A stretch of DNA of 22,068 nucleotides. Origin: JAYGED01 sp046582565. GTDB taxonomy: Bacteria; Pseudomonadota; Alphaproteobacteria; JAAXGF01. The notes beneath the pieces are model-generated. The model searched no databases. It saw nothing but the letters and a program-made list of their open reading frames with translations, and was not told the origin of the DNA. Location: assembly GCA_046582565.1 (NCBI GenBank), contig JAYGED010000215.1, positions 1 to 22,068 on the forward strand, given 5' to 3'. Below are positions 7,352 through 19,718 of this stretch, piece after piece; within the stretch, counting starts at the first letter, position 1; each line of letters starts with the position of its first letter. The position numbers were made by a program, and so were the translations under genes.

Positions 7352-7951
7352 TCAGAACAGGTTCTGCGCCGAGACCATGGCGAACAGCATGGGGATCGAC
7401 AGCAGGGTGTTGGTGCGCGAGAACAGCATGGCCGTGCGCGCGGAGGCGGCTTTCTCCTCGGGCGTGCATTCCACCATACCGAGAGCCCTCTTCTGGTTCG
7501 GCCAGATGACGAACCAGACATTGGCCCACATGATGATGCCGAGCCACATGCCGATGCCGATCATCGTATGCTTCGCCACGCCGTCGGTCAGGCCGAGCAT
7601 CATGGCTTCCCGGGCATAGCCGTTCATATAGGAGACGATCAGGCCGGTGACGATGGTCGCCATGGCAGCCCAGCGGAACCAGAACAGGGCGGCCGGAGCG
7701 ATGACCTTGCCGATGGCCGGCTTCTGGTCGTCGGGAATTTTCGGCATGTTGGGGATCTGGACGAAGTTGAAATACCACAACAGCCCGATCCACATGACGC
7801 CTGCGAGAACATGCAGCCAGCGGAAGAAGAACACGCCGAAGTCGCTGCCGGAATATCCCTCGCCCGCGGTGTTGTAAAATATAAACAAGAGGATCGCCAG
7901 GATGAAGCCGGCGATAACCGTTTTGTTCAGTGATGAAAGAATACTACCCAT
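7352..7951 (-). CDS. PuuD-like (urate hydroxylase N-terminal domain) membrane protein
   Basis: The 199-residue protein has about five membrane segments (near 10-26, 37-60, 85-107, 127-150 and 176-194). FFFRWLHVLAGVMWIGLLWY (41-60), FNFVQIP, then KHTMIGIGMWLGIIMWANVW (127-146) and VIWPNQKRAL resemble the membrane domain of bacterial urate oxidase PuuD. Full-length PuuD carries a C-terminal cytochrome c; here the protein ends without one and has no CxxCH, so urate oxidation should not be assumed. I chose ATG 7951 because GGGGGAG lies nine bases upstream. A GTG at 8002 is in frame but falls at or before the likely transcription start. It has its own promoter and terminator. Confidence 0.7.
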   Translation of the reverse strand: MGSILSSLNKTVIAGFILAILLFIFYNTAGEGYSGSDFGVFFFRWLHVLAGVMWIGLLWYFNFVQIPNMPKIPDDQKPAIGKVIAPAALFWFRWAAMATIVTGLIVSYMNGYAREAMMLGLTDGVAKHTMIGIGMWLGIIMWANVWFVIWPNQKRALGMVECTPEEKAASARTAMLFSRTNTLLSIPMLFAMVSAQNLF

Positions 7952-8003
7952 AATCAATCTCTCCCCCGGAGTCCGAAGCCCAAATCGTTCGTTGATAGGC
8001 ACC

Positions 8004-8031
8004 TATATATAGCGAAAGCATAAGAGGTCAA
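8004..8031 (-). promoter_or_regulatory. Probable sigma-70 promoter of the PuuD-like gene
   Basis: On the minus strand TTGACC (8031-8026) and TATATA (8009-8004) are separated by 16 bases. Transcription would begin near 7997, leaving a leader of about 45 bases before the ATG at 7951. Confidence 0.6.
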
Positions 8032-8137
8032 AGGCCCGATGGAAATCTATGATGGGGCTCACTTTTTTTGGCCCGTCGAGAAGCGGAAGCGCATTTTCTC
8101 AACCGTCGAGTCGCCATGTAAGCTTGGATTAATCAAT

Positions 8138-8923
8138 ATGATGTATCTTTTAGCGATGAGGTTCATGTGGCAATTTCAGCGCATTAGCGCTCGTCTGGCT
8201 ATGGTGATCGCCGCCGCGTTCTTGGCGGTGGGCGGCGCATCGGCGGGCGAACCTTCTTGGTCCTACGAGGGCGAGCAGGACCCGGAAAACTGGGCGGCCC
8301 TGTCGGATGATTTTGCGGCCTGCGGCGCGGGACGTGAGCAATCCCCCATCGATATAAGTAGCGCGGCTTCCGACGGCGGCGGCGAGGTGGTGTTCGATTA
8401 TCGGTCCCCGGCCCTCGAGATCATCAATAAGGGCTATTTGGTGCAGGTCAAAGTCGAGCCCGGCGATACAGCGATCCTCGACGGCGAACCCTATGAACTG
8501 CTGCAGTTCCATTTCCATAGTCCCAGCGAGCATACGGTCGGCGGCCACAGCACCCCCCTGGAGGCGCATTTTGTTCATCAAAATGCTGCCGGCGAAATTG
8601 CCGTGGTCGGCGTGCTGTTCGAGGCCGGGGCCGCGGATGATGCGTTGGGCGTGATTGCAAGCCACCTACCCCACAGCAAGGGCTCGGTGAAGATCGAAGG
8701 CGCCACCGTCAACGGGGCGGAGCTGTTGCCGACGTCAACTGCTTTCACGGCCTATTCCGGCTCGTTCACCACGCCGCCCTGCACCGAAGGTGTGCGCTGG
8801 TATGTGATGAAACACGCGGTCACCGCATCGCCGGAACAGATTGCAGCCATGCGAGCCGTCGTGCCACCGAACGCGCGCCCCACCCAGCCGCTCAATGGCC
8901 GCATCCTGCTGAATTCGGACTGA
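8138..8923 (+). CDS. Alpha-class carbonic anhydrase, periplasmic
   Basis: This enzyme interconverts CO2 and bicarbonate. In the 261-residue form, the zinc ligands are His125 and His127 in QFHFHSPSEH and His144 in EAHFVHQN. Glu131 matches the proton-relay glutamate. GSFTTPPCTEGVRWYV carries the substrate-binding threonine, and Cys62 and Cys215 could form the usual disulfide. An N-terminal hydrophobic stretch (LAMVIAAAFLAVGGASAG) is a signal peptide, so export is expected. The start is uncertain: 8138 has a GGA nine bases upstream, 8156 gives a more typical signal length, and the frame remains open to an ATG at 8039. The gene converges on trmFO with only two bases between stops. Confidence 0.93.
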   Translation: MMYLLAMRFMWQFQRISARLAMVIAAAFLAVGGASAGEPSWSYEGEQDPENWAALSDDFAACGAGREQSPIDISSAASDGGGEVVFDYRSPALEIINKGYLVQVKVEPGDTAILDGEPYELLQFHFHSPSEHTVGGHSTPLEAHFVHQNAAGEIAVVGVLFEAGAADDALGVIASHLPHSKGSVKIEGATVNGAELLPTSTAFTAYSGSFTTPPCTEGVRWYVMKHAVTASPEQIAAMRAVVPPNARPTQPLNGRILLNSD

Positions 8924-8925
8924 GT

Positions 8926-10275
8926 CTATTCGGCGGCGATGGTTGCCGCTGACAGCCAGCCGTCCATATCGGTAAGCGCGCGCTGGCAATAGGCCTGTTT
9001 GCGCAGCGCTTTCTTGACGCGCTCCGGATGCGGCGGGAACAGCCCAAAATTCACGTTCATGGGCTGGAAGGTGGCGGCGTCGGCGCCCTGGGTAATGTGA
9101 TTGAGTAGCGCCCCCAGGGCAGTCGTCGGCGGCGGCGGGGCTAGCCGGCCGGTGGCAAAGCGCCCGGCGAGCAACCCCATGGCGGCGCTCTCGATATAGC
9201 CCTCGACACCGGTAATCTGTCCGGCGAAACGAAGATCGGGCCGGCTGCGCAGGGCCAGGGTTTCGTCGAGCAGCTTCGGTGAATTGATGAAGCTATTGCG
9301 GTGCAGGCCACCGAGGCGGGCGAATCGCGCTTGCTCGAGCCCCGGAATGGTCTGCAGGACACGGACCTGCTCACCGTGCTTCATCTTGGTCTGGAAGCCG
9401 ACGATATTATAGAGGGTGCCGAGCGCGTTATCCTGGCGCAGCTGGACGATGGCATGGGCCTTGACCGTCGGATTATGCGGGTTGGTCAGCCCGACCGGCT
9501 TCATGGGCCCATAGCGCGGGGTCTCGCGGCCGCGCTCGGCCATCACCTCAATCGGCAGGCAGCCGTCGAAATAGGGGGTGTCCTTCTCCCATTGCTTGAA
9601 TTCGGTGGTGTCCGCGGCCAGCATGGCGTCGATCAGGGCCTCGTAACCTTGCTCATCGAGAGGGCAATTGATATAGGCGGCGGCATCGCCGGCCGGGCCC
9701 TCCTTGTCGTAGCGCGATTGCATCCAGGCCTTCGAAAAATCGATGGAATCCTTGTAGATGATGGGCGCGATGGCGTCGAAGAAAGCCAGGCTGTCCTCGC
9801 CGGTGATCGCTCCTATGGCCTCGCTCAGGGCCGGCGAGGTGAGGGGCCCGGTGGCGATAATCGTCGATGTGCGGTCCGGGCCCTGATCGGCCGCGGGCAA
9901 GCCGCAAACCTCTTCGCGCCGGATCTCGATCAGGGGCTCGGCTTCAAGCGCCGCCTGCACGGCGTCGGAAAAGCCGTCGCGGTCGACGGCCAGGGCGCCG
10001 CCGGCGGGAACCTTATGAGCATCGGCCATGGCCAGGATCAGGGAGCCGCAGCGCCGCATCTCTTCATGCAGCAGGCCGATGGCGCTGCGTTCCGAATCGT
10101 CCGAGCGGAAGGAATTCGAGCAGACCAGCTCGGCCAGGCCGCCGGTGAGATGGGCGTCGGTGCCGCGCTCCGGGCGCATTTCATACAGCACCACGGGCAC
10201 CCCGAGCCTCGCTGCCTGCCAGGCCGCCTCGCTGCCCGCGAGACCGCCGCCGATGATGTTAACTTTGCCGGACAT
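8926..10275 (-). CDS. trmFO: TrmFO, folate/FAD-dependent tRNA (uracil-54-C5)-methyltransferase
   Basis: TrmFO makes ribothymidine at position 54 of tRNA using methylenetetrahydrofolate and FAD. The 449-residue protein starts with the FAD-binding motif IIGGGLAGSEAAWQAAR (7-23) and continues with VLYEMRPERGTDAH (29-42). CSNSFRSDD (52-60) supplies the conserved Cys52, and PYFDGCLPIEVMAERGRET has the second key cysteine at 239. RYGPMKPVGL and MNVNFGLFP near the end are also signature segments. The length is as expected for the family. Presence of TrmFO rather than SAM-dependent TrmA is common in alphaproteobacteria. It is a single gene with a long AT-rich upstream region. Confidence 0.96.
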   Translation of the reverse strand: MSGKVNIIGGGLAGSEAAWQAARLGVPVVLYEMRPERGTDAHLTGGLAELVCSNSFRSDDSERSAIGLLHEEMRRCGSLILAMADAHKVPAGGALAVDRDGFSDAVQAALEAEPLIEIRREEVCGLPAADQGPDRTSTIIATGPLTSPALSEAIGAITGEDSLAFFDAIAPIIYKDSIDFSKAWMQSRYDKEGPAGDAAAYINCPLDEQGYEALIDAMLAADTTEFKQWEKDTPYFDGCLPIEVMAERGRETPRYGPMKPVGLTNPHNPTVKAHAIVQLRQDNALGTLYNIVGFQTKMKHGEQVRVLQTIPGLEQARFARLGGLHRNSFINSPKLLDETLALRSRPDLRFAGQITGVEGYIESAAMGLLAGRFATGRLAPPPPTTALGALLNHITQGADAATFQPMNVNFGLFPPHPERVKKALRKQAYCQRALTDMDGWLSAATIAAE

Positions 10276-10433
10276 GGCGAAACATTCCGTTCTTCAATCC
10301 CAGGAGATGACCAAGGATATATCGTAAAATGCCCCGCATGTGACGATTTCCCGCCAATCGGCGCTGATTTTTATCCGGTTGACACAGTGACGATGGGCTC
10401 GATCCAGGCGTAAATATAATATACTTAATAATA

Positions 10434-10450
10434 CTTATGTAAAACATAAG
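10434..10450. repeat. 17-bp palindrome in AT-rich intergenic DNA
   Basis: CTTATGT (10434-10440) and ACATAAG (10444-10450) are perfect inverted arms around three A. It could be a regulator binding site between the divergent genes. Nothing identifies the protein. Confidence 0.6.
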
Positions 10451-10631
10451 ACTATTTAAATAATCTAACCTTATGGATTAAATTATAAATGATCGTCGGC
10501 CGCGAAACCTTGTCACAAAAGTCACCTCATTATGTTTTTTTGAGTACCCACAAAAACGGCATGGGAAGAGGGGGCCCATAAAGAAGCGTACTTTGGCGGC
10601 AATAAATGAGAATTTAGGGAGAATTCATATA

Positions 10632-10676
10632 ATGGCACGCAGCTTTAAAAAACTGAGAAACGCGCCGCAGAATTAG
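10632..10676 (+). CDS. Possible 14-residue leader peptide
   Basis: ATG 10632 opens a 14-codon frame (MARSFKKLRNAPQN) ending in TAG at 10674-10676. AGGGAGA lies about ten bases upstream, a better ribosome binding site than many genes in this window have. The stop codon overlaps the AGGGA that serves the next gene at 10689, so the two could be translationally coupled. The peptide is rich in basic residues and has no run of one amino acid that would suggest classical attenuation. Expression is unproven. Confidence 0.35.
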   Translation: MARSFKKLRNAPQN

Positions 10677-10688
10677 GGACGCCAAGTC

Positions 10689-11018
10689 ATGGCAAGCAAG
10701 TTATTGATTTTTAATGATGCCGCCGAGAAGGATGCTTCAGACAAGGCGGCGCACGACAGCAAGAAGATATTCAGCAAGCGCAAGGCGCCGTCGCGGCCCC
10801 AGGCCGTTGCCAAGAACCTTGCAATTCCCAGCGATCGTGACCTGGCCATGGATGTCACTCAGGCCATCGCACAGCTCCAGGAGGCCATGGACGGCGCCAG
10901 CCGGGCCGGCCTGATCATCGAGCCGTCCTTCAAATCGATCACCGGACGCTTCAACGAGTTCGGCGTTTCCGTCGAATCCTACGTCTGCAGCGTCGAGATT
11001 TACCGCAAGCTGTCTTAA
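10689..11018 (+). CDS. Hypothetical protein (109 aa)
   Basis: I do not recognise this protein. ATG 10689 has AGGGA nine bases upstream. Residues 1-45 are charged and probably disordered (DAAEKDASDKAAHDSKKIFS). The remainder, from about SDRDLAMDVTQAIAQLQEAM to EIYRKLS, looks like a compact domain with a long helix and no membrane segment. One cysteine lies near the end (SYVCSVEIYRK). Codon use resembles chromosomal neighbours. Its stop codon directly abuts that of uvrA on the opposite strand, with no spacer. A role in DNA transactions is not supported by anything in the sequence. Confidence 0.65.
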   Translation: MASKLLIFNDAAEKDASDKAAHDSKKIFSKRKAPSRPQAVAKNLAIPSDRDLAMDVTQAIAQLQEAMDGASRAGLIIEPSFKSITGRFNEFGVSVESYVCSVEIYRKLS

Positions 11019-13877
<2,859 letters not shown>

Positions 13878-13911
13878 AGGCCCAAAATCACCCGATATAC
13901 CGACTGGCGGC

Positions 13912-13932
13912 ACTATAGAACATCACGTGAAC
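13912..13932 (-). promoter_or_regulatory. LexA (SOS) box and -10 element of uvrA
   Basis: On the minus strand GTTC-ACGTGAT-GTTC (13932-13918) exactly matches the alphaproteobacterial LexA consensus GTTC-N7-GTTC. It directly abuts a -10 hexamer TATAGT (13917-13912), so LexA binding would block RNA polymerase. The -35 region is weak. The start of transcription would be near 13905, 28 bases before the uvrA ATG. DNA damage induction is therefore expected. Confidence 0.88.
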
Positions 13933-14029
13933 CGTTGGCGAGGGGGAAGTGGTTTTGTCGTGTTGGAAATCTCCTGCATTAGCTATAGGCTAACGCGCGA
14001 AAATCAGTCGAGGAACACTACCGTTCATT

Positions 14030-15190
14030 ATGACTCTTCAAGATTTAAAGATTTTTGCCGAGGCAGTCTGGAAAATTATCGTTGATGACCCCGGTGCGGC
14101 AACTTTCGTTCTCATGGTATGCCTTGCGATTTTGGGCGGTCTATGGAAGGCATACACACACTTTTTCCCAAAAAGCAGATCAAATTCCACAACCGACATC
14201 GAAAAAATTATTCCCGTTTTAACCGATCAACTTGAAAGCGCAACCCAAAGGGAGCAAGACCACCTCGATCAAATTCAGCAACTCACCGAGGCAGTTGAGG
14301 CGCTTGCAAATGAACGCGATAAGCCCGATGCGCCGGCCGGAATTGATGAGGCGCTCTCGCTGTTAGCGAAGGGTGAGACCCAAGCAGCCGAGACCGTATT
14401 TGAAAGTATCAAGGAGCACCGCAAGGCTGAGGGGGTGGCGGCGCATAAGGAAGCAGCGGCTGCAGCCCGTCACATCGGTGCGCTGGCATACTTACACGAC
14501 ACCGATAAGGCCCTCGCTGTCTATCGCGAGGCCGTTGACCTTGACCCTGACAACGCTGACGCTTGGAATCAACTTGGGCGTCTTCTCTATCGTACAGGTG
14601 ATCTCGATAATGCCGAGCAGGCATACGGGCGTGTATTGGCGCTGGGCAACACGTTGGACGATAAAGAACTTCTCGCCGTCGCCTTCGGCAACCTCGGCAT
14701 TCTCTATACGACCCGTGGCGACCTTGACCGTGCCGAGGAGATGCACGAGAAAGGCCTGGCACTCAACGAGGCCCTCGGGCGCAAGGAGGGCGTGGCGAGT
14801 AATTACGGCAACCTTGGCAGCCTCTATTCGACCCGTGGCGACCTTGATCGTGCCGAGGAGATGTACGAGAAGAGCTTGGAGATTGAGGAGTCTCTCGGAC
14901 ACAAGGAGGGTATGGCGAGCGACTACGGAAATCTCGGCACTCTCTATTCGACCCGTGGCGATCTCGACCGTGCTGAGGAGATGTATGAAAAGAGCCTGGC
15001 GATCGAGGGGGCCCTCGGGCGCAAGGAAGGCATGGCGAGCGACTACGGCAACCTCTATAAGATCCGTGGCGACCTTGGCCGCGCCGAGGAGATGTATGAG
15101 AAGAGCCTGGCGCTATTTCGCGAGGTGGGTGCGGCTCCTCAGATCGAACAAGTGGGAGAATGGCTCGCCGACTTACGCCGCCCCGACTAA
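14030..15190 (+). CDS. Membrane-anchored tetratricopeptide repeat protein
   Basis: The 386-residue protein begins with a short region, then one membrane segment at about 22-40 (ATFVLMVCLAILGGLW), a coiled-coil-like stretch at 66-97 and several TPR units. Canonical TPRs include NADAWNQLGRLLYRTGDLDN (from 175). Three nearly identical 40-residue kinesin-light-chain-like units start at 218, 258 and 298 (GNLGxLYxTRGDLDRAEEM), followed by a fourth with three residues missing (from 338). TPRs form protein-binding superhelices, so a scaffold or partner-binding role is likely; no partner is evident. The first third is less GC-rich than its neighbours. The ribosome binding site is poor (GAGGAA too far from the ATG). 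It lies between uvrA and ssb and may be acquired. Confidence 0.85.
   Translation: MTLQDLKIFAEAVWKIIVDDPGAATFVLMVCLAILGGLWKAYTHFFPKSRSNSTTDIEKIIPVLTDQLESATQREQDHLDQIQQLTEAVEALANERDKPDAPAGIDEALSLLAKGETQAAETVFESIKEHRKAEGVAAHKEAAAAARHIGALAYLHDTDKALAVYREAVDLDPDNADAWNQLGRLLYRTGDLDNAEQAYGRVLALGNTLDDKELLAVAFGNLGILYTTRGDLDRAEEMHEKGLALNEALGRKEGVASNYGNLGSLYSTRGDLDRAEEMYEKSLEIEESLGHKEGMASDYGNLGTLYSTRGDLDRAEEMYEKSLAIEGALGRKEGMASDYGNLYKIRGDLGRAEEMYEKSLALFREVGAAPQIEQVGEWLADLRRPD
14681..15120 (+). repeat. 120-bp tandem repeats in the TPR gene
   Basis: Units begin at 14681, 14801, 14921 and 15041, an exact 120-bp period. The fourth has an in-frame nine-base deletion near its start. Similarity is evident at the DNA level as well as in the protein, implying recent duplication or ongoing homogenisation. 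Confidence 0.92.
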
Positions 15191-15193
15191 CCC

Positions 15194-15487
15194 CTACACC
15201 TTCACATCGAGCAGGGTTCCGAGCATGTGGTCGTTGGTGGCTATGACGGTGGTGCCGGCTTTAAAGGCTTGCTCGGCGGAGACGAATTCGGCGAATTCGG
15301 TTTCCGGGGACGTTGTTGGGGGCGGGGGCGGGGGCGCGGCGATGTCGATGGATTCGGTTGTGTCGGCGGTGCGGGCGGCGGGGGTACGCAGTTTGACGAC
15401 GTTGTTGGCCGCCGACTCGACGCGCGATGATGCGGCATTCAGGCCGCTGAGGCCCGATGCGATGGCTGAACCTATGGTGAGGCTCAT
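15194..15487 (-). CDS. Short flagellar basal-body rod-like protein
   Basis: The 97-residue product joins two ends typical of flagellar rod and hook proteins. The N-terminal helix MSLTIGSAIASGLSGLNAASSRVESAANNV (1-30) resembles the FlgC/FlgB rod domain. The C-terminal EFVSAEQAFKAGTTVIATNDHMLGTLLDV (67-95) resembles the terminal helix that polymerises in the rod. Between them lies only a short linker with six prolines (52-57); FlgC itself is about 135 residues. Orphan proteins of this kind occur in alphaproteobacteria away from flagellar clusters, and no other flagellar gene is present here. A GGAG is 11 bases upstream of the ATG. Assembly into a flagellum is unproven. Confidence 0.7.
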   Translation of the reverse strand: MSLTIGSAIASGLSGLNAASSRVESAANNVVKLRTPAARTADTTESIDIAAPPPPPPTTSPETEFAEFVSAEQAFKAGTTVIATNDHMLGTLLDVKV

Positions 15488-15523
15488 TGAGGAATTAACT
15501 CCATGGCCGCCAGACTAAGTGGA

Positions 15524-15537
15524 ATATTTTAAAATAT
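15524..15537. repeat. 14-bp AT palindrome upstream of ssb
   Basis: ATATTTTAAAATAT is a perfect palindrome in the gap between the flagellar-like gene and ssb. It could be an UP-element-like or nucleoid-protein site. No SOS box was found in this gap. Confidence 0.5.
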
Positions 15538-15651
15538 CATTAAACCGCCGATTTTTGCCTGCCATGCAGAGGTTGCCGGTGGCGCGGATACAACAGATTG
15601 GTGTATCAATGAGGCCTGGAATTTTAACAGGCTCACAGCGGGGACAGCGAC

Positions 15652-16104
15652 ATGGCGGGAAGCGTTAATAAGGTTATTCTGGTTGGTAATTTGGGGGCCG
15701 ACCCCGAGTCTCGCTCCCTGTCAAACGGCAATCCGGTGGTCAATTTGCGGGTGGCGACTTCCGAGCGCTGGACCGACAAGGGCAGCGGCGAGAAGCGAGA
15801 GCGCACCGAATGGCACCGGGTGGTGATCTTCGATGAGCGGCTCTGCGATGTGGCATCCAAATATCTCCACAAGGGCTCCTCGGTCTATCTTGAGGGCCAG
15901 CTCCGCACCAATAAATGGACCGACCAGCAGGGGGTTGAGAAATACACCACCGAGGTCGTGCTCACGCGCTTCAACTCCACCTTGCAGATGCTCGATTCCC
16001 GAGGCGGTGGCGGCGGTGGTGGCGGCGCGCCTTCGGGCGGCGATTACGGCGGCGGCCCGCCAGCCGGCGGCGGCGGCGATCTGGACGACGATATCCCGTT
16101 CTAA
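15652..16104 (+). CDS. ssb: Single-stranded DNA-binding protein
   Basis: SSB coats single-stranded DNA during replication, repair and recombination. The 150-residue protein has an OB fold at about 5-112 (VNKVILVGNLGADPE, ERTEWHRVVIF, KGSSVYLEGQLRTNKW). A glycine-rich disordered linker (118-143) follows, including a run of eight glycines, and the acidic tip LDDDIPF (144-150) recruits partner enzymes. The length is somewhat below the 170-180 residues of E. coli SSB because the linker is short. A GGGGACAG ribosome binding site precedes ATG 15652. It is followed by gyrA after about 200 bases. Confidence 0.97.
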   Translation: MAGSVNKVILVGNLGADPESRSLSNGNPVVNLRVATSERWTDKGSGEKRERTEWHRVVIFDERLCDVASKYLHKGSSVYLEGQLRTNKWTDQQGVEKYTTEVVLTRFNSTLQMLDSRGGGGGGGGAPSGGDYGGGPPAGGGGDLDDDIPF

Positions 16105-16110
16105 AATATA

Positions 16111-16144
16111 GCTTTTTAGGCTTTATTGCAGATCGTTAAAAAGC
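16111..16144 (+). terminator. Weak inverted repeat after ssb
   Basis: GCTTTTTA (16111-16118) and TAAAAAGC (16137-16144) are perfect inverted arms with an 18-base loop, seven bases after the ssb stop. The stem is AT-rich and no T run follows, so it may attenuate rather than terminate, or do nothing. Confidence 0.3.
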
Positions 16145-16272
16145 CGTCCGCGCGGTTGTTCGCAGGCGCGATTTATGCTAGAAAACGGGGCGTTTTGGCG
16201 GGGTGTCGATTCGTTCTGAATAAGCACCCTCTCGCCCTCCTTAAAGGGCCGTCGAACATCTTTATATTTAGC

Positions 16273-16299
16273 CCAAAAGGGCATCCGCCAAAAGGGCAT
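16273..16299 (+). repeat. Tandem duplication containing the gyrA ribosome binding site
   Basis: CCAAAAGGGCAT occurs at 16273-16284 and again at 16288-16299, a period of 15 bases. The second copy ends two bases before the gyrA GTG start and its AAAGGG acts as the Shine-Dalgarno. The first is a spare copy 15 bases further upstream. Confidence 0.85.
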
Positions 16300-16301
16300 T
16301 T

Positions 16302-19200
<2,899 letters not shown>

Positions 19201-19208
<8 letters not shown>

Positions 19209-19710
19209 GCAGCGTATCGGCGTCTATCCGGGGACCTTCGATCCGGTGACCAACGGCCATCTCGACATCATCCGCCGCGCCCGGCGCCTGGTCGATCATC
19301 TGATCATCGCGGTGGCGCTCAACGACGGCAAACAGCCGATGTTCAGCATCGAGGAGCGCCTCGCCATCGTCGAAGAAGAAATCGCAGCACTCAATGGCGG
19401 GACCTGCACGGTCCAGGTGCGCACCTTCGACGGATTGCTGATGGATTTTGCCGACAATGCCGACGCCACCATGATCGTGCGCGGTCTTCGGGCGGTGTCC
19501 GATTTCGAATATGAATTCCAGATGACCGGTATGAACGCGCGCCTCAACGCCGAGATCGAGACGGTGTTTCTCATGGCGTCCGAAAGTCATCAGTTCATCG
19601 CCTCGGCCCTGGTCAAGGAAATCGCCCGCCTCGGCGGCGATGCCAGCTCCTTCGTCTCGGCCAATGTGCACGACCATCTCAAACGGGCCATCGCACGCGA
19701 ACAGGCGTAA
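19201..19710 (+). CDS. coaD: Phosphopantetheine adenylyltransferase
   Basis: CoaD transfers AMP from ATP to 4'-phosphopantetheine, the penultimate step of coenzyme A synthesis. The 169-residue protein shows YPGTFDPVTNGHLDII (9-24) with the nucleotidyl-transferase TNGH at 17-20. RGLRAVSDFEYEFQM and IASALVKEIARLGG (from 133) are also present. I chose ATG 19201 because AAGGAG is six bases upstream and the protein then begins exactly where family members do. It overlaps the gyrA end by eight bases, so translation is likely coupled. queA follows eight bases after its stop. Confidence 0.97.
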
Positions 19711-19718
19711 CCGACTCG

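Larger units (their letters stand above)
10276..10688. other. Long divergent intergenic region, partly very AT-rich
   Basis: Some 400 bases separate trmFO (leftwards) from the 109-residue gene (rightwards). The first part is of ordinary composition. From about 10410 to 10500 the DNA is strikingly AT-rich and contains a palindrome. A weak rightward promoter candidate is TTGTCA (10510-10515) with TATGTT (10531-10536) at 15 bases spacing. A short ORF with a good ribosome binding site is at 10632. No RNA gene could be recognised. Confidence 0.6.

Noticed and set aside
7952..8002. GTG at 8002 as start of the PuuD-like protein
   Set aside because: It has no ribosome binding site and lies at or before the predicted transcription start; ATG 7951 has GGGGGAG.
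9301..10413. A 370-codon plus-strand open frame over trmFO
   Set aside because: It is antisense to a clear trmFO gene; its composition is that of a shadow of GC-rich codons and it has no recognisable domain.
10379..10420. TTGACA and TATAAT in the trmFO upstream region
   Set aside because: The two hexamers are perfect but 30 bases apart, far beyond a working promoter spacing.
14373..15518. A 381-codon plus-strand frame overlapping the TPR gene
   Set aside because: It owes its length to the repeats and is an out-of-frame reading, rich in Arg, Ser and Trp.
16157..16185. TTGTTC with TAGAAA as a gyrA promoter
   Set aside because: The spacing of 17 is right but the -10 is a poor match; too weak to report as a feature.
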